This document shows, one piece after another, positions 28,649-38,375 of a DNA stretch of 64,000 bases; position 1 is the stretch's first letter; each line of letters opens with the position of its first letter. Below the pieces are notes generated by a model that was not told where the DNA came from, made no database searches, and saw only the letters and a program-made list of their open reading frames with translations. The DNA is from Altererythrobacter rubellus. GTDB lineage: Bacteria; Pseudomonadota; Alphaproteobacteria; Sphingomonadales; Sphingomonadaceae. Location of the stretch: assembly GCF_030284385.1 (NCBI RefSeq), contig NZ_CP127221.1, positions 2,046,001 through 2,110,000 on the forward strand. Direction: 5' to 3'. The position numbers were made by a program, and so were the translations under genes.

Positions 28649-29757
28649 CCCCAACCAACCTCTGTGAAAAATACCGCGAAGAACGCATCAAGCACGATCA
28701 CTGCAAAGATCGCACTGACCACTGCCATGGTTGTGCGCAGCCCGACTTCCTCTGAATTCCCGCGCACTTGCATGCCGTGATAACAGCCCGCCAGCGCAAT
28801 GATCAGGCCGAAGACCGGCGCCTTGATAAGCCCAACCCACAAATCGTGGGTCGGCACGACCTCTTCGATGCGGGTCAGAAATGTCCAGAAGGGAATACCC
28901 AGCAACAGGACACCCACTACAGCGCCGCCGATGATTGCCATGACTGATGCATAAAAGCCCAGCAACGGCATCATGATGACAGCCGCCAAAGTACGCGGAA
29001 TTACCAGAGCTTCGACCGGAGATATTCCGATCGTGCGCATCGCGTCGACCTCTTCGGTCAACTTCATCGTGCCAATCTGCGCGGCAAAGGCAGAGCCCGA
29101 ACGGCCCGCAACCATGATTGCCGTCATCAACACGCCAAGCTCGCGCAGGGTAATCCGGCCGACCAGATTGATCGTCAGCGATTCAGCGCCAAATTGTTCC
29201 AGTTGCACCGAGCCTTGCTGGGCAATCACAATTCCGATCAAGAAGCTCATCAATCCGATGATCGGTAACGCGCTGACGCCAACCAATTCGATCTGGCGAA
29301 CGAATGCCGTCCCCCGGAACCGGCTCGGTTTGCGCAACAAGTTCCAGACAGCAATCAATATCTGCCCTAGGAAATCGAGCACGCCTATGGTGCCCACCTG
29401 CGCTTTCTCGACCAACTCACCAGTCTTTGCGGGGATCGGTTGCCACCAGGCCAAACCCTCTGGTTCCTGATACTCACCGCCGCCCGCTGCCTCGACCGCA
29501 TTGAGCAGCCGCCGCGCGCGCTCGCTTGCCCCGACAATTTCGGCCCCATGCGCCCGTGCGGTCCGGCAAGCAACCCATGCGCCGACCGTGTCTATCTCGC
29601 TCAAACCTGAAAGATCGATCTCGGCAATTTCTCCGCTCAACGCGTCAAGATCCTGATCAATCGCGCCAATCGAAGACACCAGATACGGCCCCGACAGCAA
29701 CAAGCGCCGTCCGCCAGCTTCCCGCTCTTCAATGGAAAATTCGGCTCCGCCGCTCAT
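28645..29757 (-). CDS. mlaE: MlaE-like permease with N-terminal STAS domain
   Basis: A 370-residue fusion. Residues 1-95 resemble a STAS domain (IAEIDLSGLSEIDTVGAWVA), often encoded separately as MlaB. Residues 120-370 form the MlaE permease with five to six helices and signatures LVGVSALPIIGLMSFLIG and LRELGVLMTAIMVAGRSGSAFAAQIGTMK. The start MSGGAEFSI is taken as the first codon with family sequence; the open frame extends about 100 codons upstream across the valS start in antisense. First gene of the operon, divergent from valS. Confidence 0.92.
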   Translation of the reverse strand: MSGGAEFSIEEREAGGRRLLLSGPYLVSSIGAIDQDLDALSGEIAEIDLSGLSEIDTVGAWVACRTARAHGAEIVGASERARRLLNAVEAAGGGEYQEPEGLAWWQPIPAKTGELVEKAQVGTIGVLDFLGQILIAVWNLLRKPSRFRGTAFVRQIELVGVSALPIIGLMSFLIGIVIAQQGSVQLEQFGAESLTINLVGRITLRELGVLMTAIMVAGRSGSAFAAQIGTMKLTEEVDAMRTIGISPVEALVIPRTLAAVIMMPLLGFYASVMAIIGGAVVGVLLLGIPFWTFLTRIEEVVPTHDLWVGLIKAPVFGLIIALAGCYHGMQVRGNSEEVGLRTTMAVVSAIFAVIVLDAFFAVFFTEVGWG

Positions 29758-29863
29758 GCGGTAAACTATGCGAGGAAAACGGTACGATAACAAGCGCTCT
29801 GTTGCGTCGCAGCGTATCAGCCGTTGCACCTTGCGCGTGGCGCTGGCAAAGGCGCTATCCAAG

Positions 29864-32593
29864 ATGACTACAGAGTTAGATAAAACATTCGATCCCGCCA
29901 CGATTGAGGCGAAATGGTATTCCCATTGGGAAGAGAGCGGCGCATTTCGTCCGGAGCGCCCCGACGCCGAGCCGTTCACTATCGTGAACCCTCCGCCGAA
30001 CGTGACCGGATCGCTCCATATCGGCCATGCGCTCGATAACACGTTGCAGGACATTGTAATCCGTTATGAGCGCCTGCGCGGCAAGGATGCGCTGTGGGTG
30101 GTTGGAACGGACCATGCGGGCATCGCGACGCAGATGGTGGTCGAACGCCAGCTGGAGGAACGTCAGGACAAGCGGACGAATTATTCGCGCGAAGAATTCG
30201 TCGACAAGGTGTGGGAATGGAAAGCCGAGAGCGGTGGAACCATTACAAATCAATTGCGCCGACTGGGCTGTTCGATGGACTGGTCACGCGAGCAGTTCAC
30301 CATGGACGAGCATTTCACCAAGGCCGTTCTCAAAGTGTTCGTCGACCTCTACAATGACGGCTTGATCTATCGCGACAAGAGGTTGGTAAACTGGGACCCG
30401 AAGCTCAAGACCGCGATTTCCGACCTTGAAGTCGAGCAGCAGACAATCGCGGGTAGTTTTTGGCACTTCAAATATCCGCTCGCGGACGGTGTAACCCTCG
30501 ACAACGGACAGGACTTCATCGAAGTCGCGACCACGCGGCCCGAAACCATGCTCGCCGATATGGCGGTCGCGGTGCATCCCTATGACGAGCGCTATAAGAG
30601 TATCGTCGGCAAGCATGTGATCCTACCGATCACCGGTCGTCGAATTCCCATCGTGGCGGACGAACACGCCGATCCCGAGCTGGGCAGCGGCGCGGTAAAG
30701 ATTACGCCGGGGCACGACTTCAACGACTTCGAGGTGGGCAAGCGCGCCGGTTTTGCCGCAGCAGACATGCTCAACATGCTCGATGGCAATGCCGATGTTT
30801 GTCAGACGGCAGACGGGCTGGTCCCCGATGAATTCATCGGCCTGCACCGCTTCAAGCGCGACGGCGAAGATGGCGCGCGCGAACTGGTGGTGCAGCGGCT
30901 TAAGGAACAGGGCTACCTGATCCCGCATATCGCCAAGACGAAGAAGGGCGAAGAAGTCGAGCATGACGCCGAAGCGCGCCAGATCGCGACGCCCTTTGGT
31001 GATCGCGGCGGGGTGGTGATCGAGCCGTGGCTGACCGACCAGTGGTATGTGAATGCCGCGGAGTTGGCTAAGAAGCCGATTGAAGCCGTACGCGACGGCA
31101 CCATCGAAATTGTGCCCAAGAGCTGGGAAAAAACCTTCTTCAACTGGATGGAGAATATCCAGCCGTGGTGCGTCAGCCGCCAGCTGTGGTGGGGTCACCA
31201 GATCCCGGCCTGGTATGACGACGACGGAAACGTTCATGTAGCCATGACCGAAGAAGAGGCTCAATCGAAGGCTGGCAATGGCGTTAAGCTGAGCCGCGAC
31301 AATGACGTCCTCGACACCTGGTTCTCGTCAGCCTTGTGGCCCTTCGCCACGCTCGGCTGGCCGGAAAAGACCGACTTGCTTGAAAAGCACTACCCCAACG
31401 ATCTGTTGGTTTCCGGCTTCGACATCCTGTTCTTCTGGGATGCGCGGATGATGATGGCGGGCTATTTCAACACGGGCCAAGCACCGTGGCCGCGCCTCTA
31501 TCTGCACGGCCTTGTGCGCGCGGCAGACGGCGCGAAAATGTCCAAGTCGAAGGGCAATGTGGTCGATCCGCTCGGCCTGATTGACCTGTATGGCGCGGAT
31601 GCGCTGCGCTTCTTCATGGCGGCCATGGAAAGCCAGGGCCGCGACATCAAAATGGATGAGAAGCGGGTCGAGGGATATCGCAATTTCGCGACCAAGCTGT
31701 GGAATGCAACGCGTTTCTGCCAGTCGAACGGGATCGGCGCGTCGAGCACGCTGGCCGCACCCGAAGCCAGGCTTGCGGCGAACCAGTGGATCATCGGCGA
31801 GGTCCAACAGACCGTCGAAATGCTTGATGCCGCCATGGCAGACCTGCGTTTCGACGCGGCGGCCAACACGATCTACCAATTCACCTGGAGCCGCTTCTGC
31901 GACTGGTATCTGGAACTGATCAAGCCGGTGTTTGCAGGCGATGCGGATAGCCCGGCTGCGGTGGAAACCCGCGCGGTTGCCGGATGGGCACTCGATAATA
32001 TCCTGGTGATGCTGCATCCCTTCATGCCGTTTATCACGGAAGAATTGTGGCATGCACTGGGCGCGCGGAAGTATGATCTCATTCTGGCGAAGTGGCCCAA
32101 TCCGCGTGCCAGCGTCAGCAAGGACGCGACCGACGCGATTGACTGGGTAATCGATCTGACAACCAATGTCCGCAGCGCGAAGAACGAGTTAGGTATCCCC
32201 CCGGGCGCGAAGCTGGCAGCATTCCTGCCTCAGGCCTCCACATTGGCAACGAGCACAATCGAGCGCAGCAACGCCGCGATCGAACGCCTCGCGCGTTTGA
32301 CACCCGTGACCGTGGGCGAAGCGCCCGCAGGGGCGGCTATGCAAGTCACAGCTGGCAGTGATGTGTTTATTGTGCCGCTTGAAGGCATTATCGACATTGA
32401 GGCTGAGAAAGCGCGTCTGAGCAAGGCGCTTGAGGCCTCGCAAAAGGAAGCGAAATCCTTGGAAGGGCGTTTGTCCAACGCCAACTTCGTCGAGCGCGCC
32501 AAGCCCGAAGCGGTCGAGAAGGCGCGCGAGGATTACGCGCATCATTCGGCAGAGGCAGAACGTTTGACCGCGGCGTTGGCGCGGTTGGGGTAA
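29864..32593 (+). CDS. valS: Valyl-tRNA synthetase
   Basis: A 909-residue class I synthetase. The HIGH motif is in [12 protein letters not shown] (HIGH at about 52-55), the CP1 editing domain spans about 180-370, and KMSKS at 558-562 is in [15 protein letters not shown]. The anticodon-binding domain and a C-terminal coiled coil ([19 protein letters not shown]...) follow. Length fits the family. Start MTTELDKTF is where family similarity begins; an in-frame start 96 bases upstream only adds unrelated residues. queE starts three bases after the stop. Confidence 0.97.
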   Translation: MTTELDKTFDPATIEAKWYSHWEESGAFRPERPDAEPFTIVNPPPNVTGSLHIGHALDNTLQDIVIRYERLRGKDALWVVGTDHAGIATQMVVERQLEERQDKRTNYSREEFVDKVWEWKAESGGTITNQLRRLGCSMDWSREQFTMDEHFTKAVLKVFVDLYNDGLIYRDKRLVNWDPKLKTAISDLEVEQQTIAGSFWHFKYPLADGVTLDNGQDFIEVATTRPETMLADMAVAVHPYDERYKSIVGKHVILPITGRRIPIVADEHADPELGSGAVKITPGHDFNDFEVGKRAGFAAADMLNMLDGNADVCQTADGLVPDEFIGLHRFKRDGEDGARELVVQRLKEQGYLIPHIAKTKKGEEVEHDAEARQIATPFGDRGGVVIEPWLTDQWYVNAAELAKKPIEAVRDGTIEIVPKSWEKTFFNWMENIQPWCVSRQLWWGHQIPAWYDDDGNVHVAMTEEEAQSKAGNGVKLSRDNDVLDTWFSSALWPFATLGWPEKTDLLEKHYPNDLLVSGFDILFFWDARMMMAGYFNTGQAPWPRLYLHGLVRAADGAKMSKSKGNVVDPLGLIDLYGADALRFFMAAMESQGRDIKMDEKRVEGYRNFATKLWNATRFCQSNGIGASSTLAAPEARLAANQWIIGEVQQTVEMLDAAMADLRFDAAANTIYQFTWSRFCDWYLELIKPVFAGDADSPAAVETRAVAGWALDNILVMLHPFMPFITEELWHALGARKYDLILAKWPNPRASVSKDATDAIDWVIDLTTNVRSAKNELGIPPGAKLAAFLPQASTLATSTIERSNAAIERLARLTPVTVGEAPAGAAMQVTAGSDVFIVPLEGIIDIEAEKARLSKALEASQKEAKSLEGRLSNANFVERAKPEAVEKAREDYAHHSAEAERLTAALARLG

Positions 32594-32595
32594 AG

Positions 32596-33330
32596 GTGTC
32601 GCTCGTCCTCGCCACTGACGACACCGGCGGGCCGGAGATTTTTGCGTCATTGCAGGGCGAAGGACCAAGCACGGGTATGCCGGTTGCCTTCATGCGGCTC
32701 TCGCGCTGCAATCTGGCCTGCACCTGGTGTGACACCGCCTACACATGGCGCTTTGAAGGCGACAATCGTCCGCACCGCGATGGCGAAACGTTCGAGCGTA
32801 AAGGGAATCAGGTGAAGCTCTTTCCTTCCGATGCGGCCGAGCGCATCCTTGCGTTGGGACAAAGACGGCTGGTGATCACTGGCGGGGAACCTCTGCTGCA
32901 AGGCGGAGCTTTGGCCGAGCTGCTCGCGCAAATCCCCGACATGGAGATCGAGATCGAGACCAATGGCACGACCAAGGCGCCATCGCATGTCGATATGCGG
33001 GTCGATCAGTATAATGTCAGCCCCAAGCTCGCGCATTCGGGCAATGAGGCAGAGCTGGCGCTCATCCCCGCGCGGCTTGATGCCTATGCCGCAGATCCGC
33101 GGGCCTGGTTCAAATTCGTGATCTCAGAGCCGTCCGACGTTGACGAGGTGCTCGCATTACAGCGCCGCTATCGCTTCAAGCCCGGACACGTCTTCCTAAT
33201 GCCCGAAGGAACGGACAGCGAGGCAATCGGTTCGCGCGCGCGCTGGCTCAGCGAACTATGCCTGAAGCACGGCTTCCGCATGAGCGACCGTCTGCATATC
33301 CACCTTTACGGCGATACGCGGGGAACGTGA
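32596..33330 (+). CDS. queE: 7-carboxy-7-deazaguanine synthase
   Basis: A 244-residue radical SAM enzyme of queuosine biosynthesis that converts 6-carboxytetrahydropterin to CDG. The cluster-binding cysteines are Cys38, Cys42 and Cys45 (CNLACTWCD). The substrate-loop features SLQGEGPSTG and ITGGEPLLQGG are present. It uses GTG as start, immediately behind valS, so the two are probably co-transcribed. No other queuosine genes are in the window. Confidence 0.93.
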   Translation: MSLVLATDDTGGPEIFASLQGEGPSTGMPVAFMRLSRCNLACTWCDTAYTWRFEGDNRPHRDGETFERKGNQVKLFPSDAAERILALGQRRLVITGGEPLLQGGALAELLAQIPDMEIEIETNGTTKAPSHVDMRVDQYNVSPKLAHSGNEAELALIPARLDAYAADPRAWFKFVISEPSDVDEVLALQRRYRFKPGHVFLMPEGTDSEAIGSRARWLSELCLKHGFRMSDRLHIHLYGDTRGT

Positions 33331-33530
33331 TTACCCCTGCGAACGCCACATTTGGACAACACGCTCGACGGTCTCTGGTTGACTGCCATTGGTAGAATTG
33401 AACTGGTCGAAGTTTTCGTTGCCCAAGTTGCTTTTCGAAGCCCCAAATCATTGGATTACAGAGCATGTCGATTAGATCGGTGAGGTTAAGATCGCGTCAA
33501 CGATAGCTCGCAAGCATGGGCTTTGCCCGC
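33331..33530 (-). other. Possible gene remnant between queE and TIGR02186 gene
   Basis: On the minus strand a 37-codon open stretch ends with TAA adjacent to the queE stop and reads FGASKSNLGNENFDQFNST...RVVQMWRSQG. It has no start codon and a TGA just before it. A neighbouring frame upstream reads NLTDLIDMLCNPMIWGFEK. Together they may be the decayed end of a gene. I do not recognise the family, and chance is possible. Confidence 0.3.
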
Positions 33531-34283
33531 TCACACCATCGCGAATAAACGGCCCGCAATCCATCCCATGGATACCGAAAGCCCCACAGCCAGAAGCCCG
33601 TACAACAAGGCAAATCGCTGCGAGAACACCTCTACCAAGCGTTCAAAACCGACCTTTCGTACTTCAACTTCCGCAATTGCCGAAGCGATCACGCGGCCGT
33701 CGGAAATAGCAAACGTTTCAGCAGTATATTCGCCAGTTATAACATTCGATGGCAACTGGATTCGGGCCTGATACAGGACCTGCTCGTTGATCGTAACTCC
33801 GCTCATGTCTTCATTGTAAAGACCAAGCCTATGACGCAAATCGACCAGGCCAGCGGCAAAACGTGCTTGCTCTTCAGGATCGATCTGACCGGTCGGAGAA
33901 AGCTGGATGAATTCCGTTCCCAGCTCGTAAATCGCGGCTGTGCGTTCATCAACAATCTCTTCAACAGGGCGCGAAGCGGCAACCGCAAAGAATGACGGGG
34001 CCGAGCGGAAATCGCTCGACTGCGCATTCATCCAGACCCCGGCAATGCGATCTTTCTCGCGGATTGTGATTGGTTCTGTCGGGCCTTTCAGCACCACAAC
34101 GATATCGTATTCAGCCCCACCTCTTTGCCCCCGCGGATCGAGGATCGCTCCGTAGAGCAACAGCTCGGTACCGGTGAAACCCTGGCGCACTTGCACCTCG
34201 TCCTGCGAAACCGCCGGTACCAGGATCGCATCGCGTTGCCCCATCAGGAAGAACGCGGCAAACAGGACGAACGGAGCCCTCAT
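33531..34283 (-). CDS. TIGR02186 family membrane protein
   Basis: A 250-residue protein with an N-terminal signal peptide (FVLFAAFFLMG). A predicted extracytoplasmic beta-rich domain contains GFTGTELLLYGAI, DIVVVLKGP and IAGVWMNAQSSDFRSAPSFFAVAASRP. One C-terminal transmembrane helix (LLYGLLAVGLSVSMGWIAGRLF) follows. This matches the alphaproteobacterial TIGR02186 family of unknown function, commonly next to TauE-type exporters as here. Start overlaps the exporter stop by four bases. Confidence 0.85.
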   Translation of the reverse strand: MRAPFVLFAAFFLMGQRDAILVPAVSQDEVQVRQGFTGTELLLYGAILDPRGQRGGAEYDIVVVLKGPTEPITIREKDRIAGVWMNAQSSDFRSAPSFFAVAASRPVEEIVDERTAAIYELGTEFIQLSPTGQIDPEEQARFAAGLVDLRHRLGLYNEDMSGVTINEQVLYQARIQLPSNVITGEYTAETFAISDGRVIASAIAEVEVRKVGFERLVEVFSQRFALLYGLLAVGLSVSMGWIAGRLFAMV

Positions 34284-35203
34284 AGCGGCGCCACCGTGTA
34301 AATCTCGTCAGGCTGAACGGCCAAGCCAACAACCATTCGAAGCGCCACTGCCAGCACGATTGCGGCAAGGACAAAGCGCAGGATTTCTGGCTTTGCTTTC
34401 ATTGCGATTTGGGTGCCGAATTGCGCGCCCATGACCGAGCCGAGCAACAACAGACCAGCAAGCACGATATCGACCGCTTGCGTAGTCAGCGCGTGCATCA
34501 TGGTGGTTGCCATGGTCACGAACAATATCTGGAACAGCGAGGTTCCGACGACAACGTTCCCGCTCATACCCAGGATGTAGAGCATCGCTGGTACGAGGAT
34601 AAATCCGCCGCCTACTCCCATCAGCATGGTCAGAATTCCGATGATGAAACCGAGGAGAAATGGGGCGAGCGGTGAGATGTACAGACCGGAACGATAGAAC
34701 CTCCACCGCATCGGCAATGCCGCAATCAGGGGATGGTGGCGCCGCTTGCGCACCTTCTTTGTAGTCTCACCGTCAGATCTGATCGTCGCCAGAGCTTCTT
34801 GCAGCATCAGCCCGCCGATTGCGCCAAGCATCACGACGTAGAGTATGTTGATCACGATATCGATCTGTCCGACCGCTTGCAGCAATCGGAACAGAAAAGC
34901 GCCGATAATCGCACCAAAAATGCCGCCTCCGACGGTCACTGCGCCCATGCGATAGTCGACACCGCCCCGCCTGCTGTGCGCCAGAACGCCAGAAACGCTC
35001 GCGCCAGTGACCTGTGTGGAGGCAGACGCTGCTGCGACCGTGGGCGGAATTCCGTAGAATATAAGCAGCGGTGTGGTCAGGAATCCTCCACCCACCCCGA
35101 ACAGGCCCGACAAGACGCCTGTGACCGCGCCCAGAAGCACAATCAAAAACCCGTTCACAGACAGGTTTGCGATCGGCAAATAGACGGGCAGGATATCTTC
35201 CAT
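34280..35203 (-). CDS. TauE/SafE family sulfite or organic anion exporter
   Basis: A 307-residue polytopic membrane protein with two homologous halves. Each half begins with a glycine-rich motif (LSGLFGVGGGFLTTPLLI near residue 30 and LMGVGGGFILVPAML near 195). About eight helices are visible, with a basic loop KKVRKRRHH in the middle. Family members export sulfite, sulfoacetate or related anions; the substrate here is unknown. The coupled TIGR02186 gene suggests a partner subunit. Confidence 0.88.
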   Translation of the reverse strand: MEDILPVYLPIANLSVNGFLIVLLGAVTGVLSGLFGVGGGFLTTPLLIFYGIPPTVAAASASTQVTGASVSGVLAHSRRGGVDYRMGAVTVGGGIFGAIIGAFLFRLLQAVGQIDIVINILYVVMLGAIGGLMLQEALATIRSDGETTKKVRKRRHHPLIAALPMRWRFYRSGLYISPLAPFLLGFIIGILTMLMGVGGGFILVPAMLYILGMSGNVVVGTSLFQILFVTMATTMMHALTTQAVDIVLAGLLLLGSVMGAQFGTQIAMKAKPEILRFVLAAIVLAVALRMVVGLAVQPDEIYTVAPL

Positions 35204-35421
35204 AAAGAACGGCCTAGCCCAGCCGCCCCTAGGTTTAAAGTCGCGACATCGCGCGAGCCGATTTAAAAGTGCGTGGAGAGCGTTACAGCAACACCGGATT
35301 GCGGTTCTGCGTCTCCTGCGACCCTTTCGCGATAGTCGATCGAAAAGCGTGTGGGGGCTTGTGCAATCGTCAAATCAACCCTTGCAACCAGCAACAAATT
35401 ACGAAAAAGGGCACTCCAACC

Positions 35422-36645
35422 ATGGCAAAAAACAACCCTCCCCTCCGCTCGCCTTTTGCGCCTGTGCGCGCGCTGTTTGTTAGTGATGCATCAGCTGGCA
35501 TCCTGCTCATCATTGTCGCTGCAGCGGCTTTGCTGGCAGCGAACTCGCCGCTGGCGGGCGATTACAAGGAATTGTTCTACGGTGATCTGACCTGGACCCC
35601 GATCGCAAAGCTCGATGATTTGCATTTGTGGATCAACGACGGCCTGATGGCGGTATTCTTCTTCGTCGTCGGCCTCGAAGTGAAACGCGAGCTGATCGAA
35701 GGGCAATTGGCAGACCCGATGAAGCGCCGTTTGCCAGTGGTAGCAGCGGCAGCGGGCATGTTTGTGCCGGCAGCGGTCTACATGCTGGTTTCCGGCGGTG
35801 GAGAATATGCAAGCGGTTGGGCGATCCCGGCCGCGACCGACATCGCCTTCGCCATGGGCGTTCTGGGCTTGTTGGGCAACAGAGTGCCTGCCTCGCTGCG
35901 CCTGTTTCTGCTAACAGTGGCGATCGTCGATGACATCGGAGCGGTCATGGTGATCGCACTTTTCTACACTCCTACCATAAAGATGGTCTGGCTAGTGTCT
36001 TCTGTTGTGGTGTTTGGATTGATGGTCGGCCTCAATCGTGCGCGTGTCAGCGTATTATGGCCGTATGTCTTGATGTCCCTCGTCCTTTGGTATTGCGTGC
36101 TCAACACAGGCGTCCATGCAACGATCGCCGGCGTCGTGGCTGCACTGACAATCCCGATGCACGGCAGAAGCGGCAATCACATGCTCGAAAAGCTTGAGCA
36201 CAATCTTGCACCATGGAGCGCCTATCTTGTGGTGCCGGTCTTCGGGTTCGCGAATGCCGGCGTGTCGTTGCAGGGCCTGGGGGTCGAGGCATTGCTCGAC
36301 CCGCTTCCCTATGCAATCGCCGCCGGTCTGGTCATAGGCAAGCAGCTCGGCATCTTCACCGCAGTTTGGCTGGCGGTGAAAACCGGGTTTGCGCAAGCAC
36401 CGGACAATGCAAGCTGGATGGAAATCTACGGTGTGTCGATCCTGTGCGGCATCGGCTTCACAATGTCGCTGTTCATCGGCGGGTTGGCATTCCCGGGCAA
36501 TCAGTTGCTTATCGATGAAGCGAAGATCGGCATTCTGACCGGTTCCGCCATTTCAGCGATACTGGGCTACATCGTCCTGCGAATGACCACCGCACACACA
36601 GCTGAAGAATGCGACGACAAGGGCAATCCGCTTCCCAAGGAATAA
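35422..36645 (+). CDS. nhaA: Na+/H+ antiporter NhaA
   Basis: A 407-residue antiporter that extrudes sodium in exchange for protons. Family motifs include NDGLMAVFFFVVGLEVKRE, the unwound-helix region AIPAATDIAFAMGVLGLLG, the ion-binding aspartate pair in TVAIVDDIGAV, and GFTMSLFIGGLAF. The start MAKNNPP is chosen because the 51 residues before it have no membrane or family sequence. A salt-exposed habitat fits a marine organism. The 218 bases upstream contain no gene. Confidence 0.95.
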   Translation: MAKNNPPLRSPFAPVRALFVSDASAGILLIIVAAAALLAANSPLAGDYKELFYGDLTWTPIAKLDDLHLWINDGLMAVFFFVVGLEVKRELIEGQLADPMKRRLPVVAAAAGMFVPAAVYMLVSGGGEYASGWAIPAATDIAFAMGVLGLLGNRVPASLRLFLLTVAIVDDIGAVMVIALFYTPTIKMVWLVSSVVVFGLMVGLNRARVSVLWPYVLMSLVLWYCVLNTGVHATIAGVVAALTIPMHGRSGNHMLEKLEHNLAPWSAYLVVPVFGFANAGVSLQGLGVEALLDPLPYAIAAGLVIGKQLGIFTAVWLAVKTGFAQAPDNASWMEIYGVSILCGIGFTMSLFIGGLAFPGNQLLIDEAKIGILTGSAISAILGYIVLRMTTAHTAEECDDKGNPLPKE

Positions 36646-36666
36646 CGACGGCGGAGAAGTCGCTGC

Positions 36667-37104
36667 CTACCAGCTGCCGGTATTTTCCATACTGCACCAG
36701 GGCTCTTGCGGATCGAGATTGCCTTCCTGCAGCAACTCGACGGAGATGCCGTCAGGTGATTTGACGAATGCCATATGCCCGTCGCGCGGCGGGCGGTGAA
36801 TGATGTGGCCTGCATCCAACAGCCTCTGACATGTCGCGTAGATATCGTCGACGCGATAGGCCAAGTGGCCAAAGTTGCGCCCTCCATCATACTCTTCCGG
36901 CGTGGTGCCATCTTCTGGCGGCCAATTGTGAGTTAGCTCGACCTCGGCCACACCCTCTTGGCCAGGCGCAGCGAGGAAAATCAGCGTGAACCGCCCCGCT
37001 TCGACCTCAAACCGGCGGACCTCTTCCAGACCGATGAGATTAAAGAATGCCACCGTCGCGTCAGGATCGGTGACACGGATCATGCTGTGCAGATATTTGA
37101 CCAT
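36667..37104 (-). CDS. gloA: Lactoylglutathione lyase (glyoxalase I)
   Basis: A 145-residue VOC-fold metalloenzyme that isomerises the methylglyoxal-glutathione hemithioacetal. Metal ligands appear as His in LHSMIRV, Glu in EVELTHNW, His in FGHLAYRV and Glu in GISVELLQ. The start MVKYLHSM follows AAAGGACAGCTCC; an in-frame start 66 bases upstream is unlikely. Transcribed leftward, convergent with nhaA. Confidence 0.92.
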   Translation of the reverse strand: MVKYLHSMIRVTDPDATVAFFNLIGLEEVRRFEVEAGRFTLIFLAAPGQEGVAEVELTHNWPPEDGTTPEEYDGGRNFGHLAYRVDDIYATCQRLLDAGHIIHRPPRDGHMAFVKSPDGISVELLQEGNLDPQEPWCSMENTGSW

Positions 37105-37171
37105 GGAGCTGTCCTTTAGTTTACGCCGTTCTTGCACACATGGCCATCGACCGTCGTTCAAGCAAGTCAAA

Positions 37172-37201
37172 CGGGCACAAGTTCCGAAGAACCCGTGCCC
37201 G
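37172..37201 (-). terminator. Hairpin after torF
   Basis: CGGGCAC and GTTC pair with GAAC and GTGCCCG across a CGAA loop with a two-base internal mismatch. TTTG follows on the minus strand. It lies 35 bases after the porin stop. Confidence 0.65.
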
Positions 37202-37236
37202 CCAGATGTCTCGTAAATGCCTGAATCTTATTTGCG

Positions 37237-38100
37237 TCAGATACTTGCGCTCAGCGTAAATACGACAGCATCGTCTGTGTAATCATAGGCTCCCGCCGGA
37301 ATATCACCTTCAGCACCGACATAAGCTACGCCAATGCTAACTGGACCTCCAACAGCCAAATCAAGGCCGATCGACCAGTCAAAAGCCTTGCCATTATCGG
37401 TAAAGGTCAGGAACCCATCCGTGTAACCCAAGTGCGCCGTCACGCTAATCGGTGTCTCGGGAATACCCGCAGACAGATCTGTATAGATGTAAAAATTGTC
37501 TGAATCACCAAGCGAATCCTGATCAGGTGCGTATGCTACGCCAATGGTTGCTTCGCCTGGCCCGAAGCCAAAACCGACCGAACCATAGAATTCGTAATAA
37601 TCGAAATCACCTGGTCCTGCATCTGGGTACATATAGACAATACCGCCGATATCGAATGACACCCCTTCAGCCAGACTGCCGCCAAAGCCTGCATACACAT
37701 CAAGCTCGGTTGATCCAAAGCCGACTGTGTCTTCGTCCAGCGAAGAGGCCCACGTGCCGGCATAGAAGCCAGAGTCATGAGCGAGATCTACGCCTCCTTG
37801 GATAGCGATCTCGCCACCCGACAAATCTACACCGCGGAATCGGTACTCGGATGCCAATGCCACATTGCCCGAGAGGGTAATGCCAATATCACCACCAACG
37901 TTGTTGGCAGTTTTTTCAGCGACAGGTTCTTTAAGTGGCGCGATTTCACTGACATCGACATCAACGTCAGCAGCAGCCTGAAGAGTAGCGAGGTCAAACT
38001 CGCTTTCAGCTGCGTTTTCATTTGCGAGAGCCGGTACTGCGGAGAGTGCGAGACCGGAAACTAAAGTTGCGGTAAAAGCACCGCGTACGGACGTTAGCAT
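37237..38100 (-). CDS. TorF family putative porin
   Basis: A 287-residue outer-membrane beta-barrel. The signal peptide (residues 1-26, ending ALA) is followed by an acidic linker. The family start motif is ITLSGNVALASEYRFRGVDLSGG, then alternating strands with glycine/aromatic pattern and a C-terminal strand VVFTLSASI. TorF-type proteins (TIGR02001) are of uncertain transport role. GGAAG stands ten bases before ATG. Confidence 0.85.
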   Translation of the reverse strand: MLTSVRGAFTATLVSGLALSAVPALANENAAESEFDLATLQAAADVDVDVSEIAPLKEPVAEKTANNVGGDIGITLSGNVALASEYRFRGVDLSGGEIAIQGGVDLAHDSGFYAGTWASSLDEDTVGFGSTELDVYAGFGGSLAEGVSFDIGGIVYMYPDAGPGDFDYYEFYGSVGFGFGPGEATIGVAYAPDQDSLGDSDNFYIYTDLSAGIPETPISVTAHLGYTDGFLTFTDNGKAFDWSIGLDLAVGGPVSIGVAYVGAEGDIPAGAYDYTDDAVVFTLSASI

Positions 38101-38375
38101 GACAACTTCCTTATGTTGTTTTTTTGCTTCGTCCCACCTGCAAACCCAGCGGACACCTGTTTAATGCGGCGTTCTCGGCCTGGGTTCGCTAGAAAACTGC
38201 ACAGCTTTGCTGCATTGCACAAGAGTTATTGCGGCGATTCCCCCAATTGAAGCAATTTGTAGAAAATTGTGTTGTCATTACGCACCACTTGGGAAACAGC
38301 CCATCTGTTGAGTGCTACATGTTGCCGTAAAGCCTCCCCTAGCCTAAATGCAGCGCAGGTTTTCCCGAACGTGCC
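38101..38375. other. Divergent intergenic region, torF / phosphatase
   Basis: No coding sequence seen in 275 bases. It is AT-richer than its surroundings and must hold the outward promoters of torF and of the phosphatase-ugd pair. I could not define promoter boxes with confidence. Confidence 0.5.

Noticed and set aside
29758-30054. Extended mlaE N-terminus reaching into valS
   Set aside because: These codons are antisense to the valS start region and carry no STAS or permease features.
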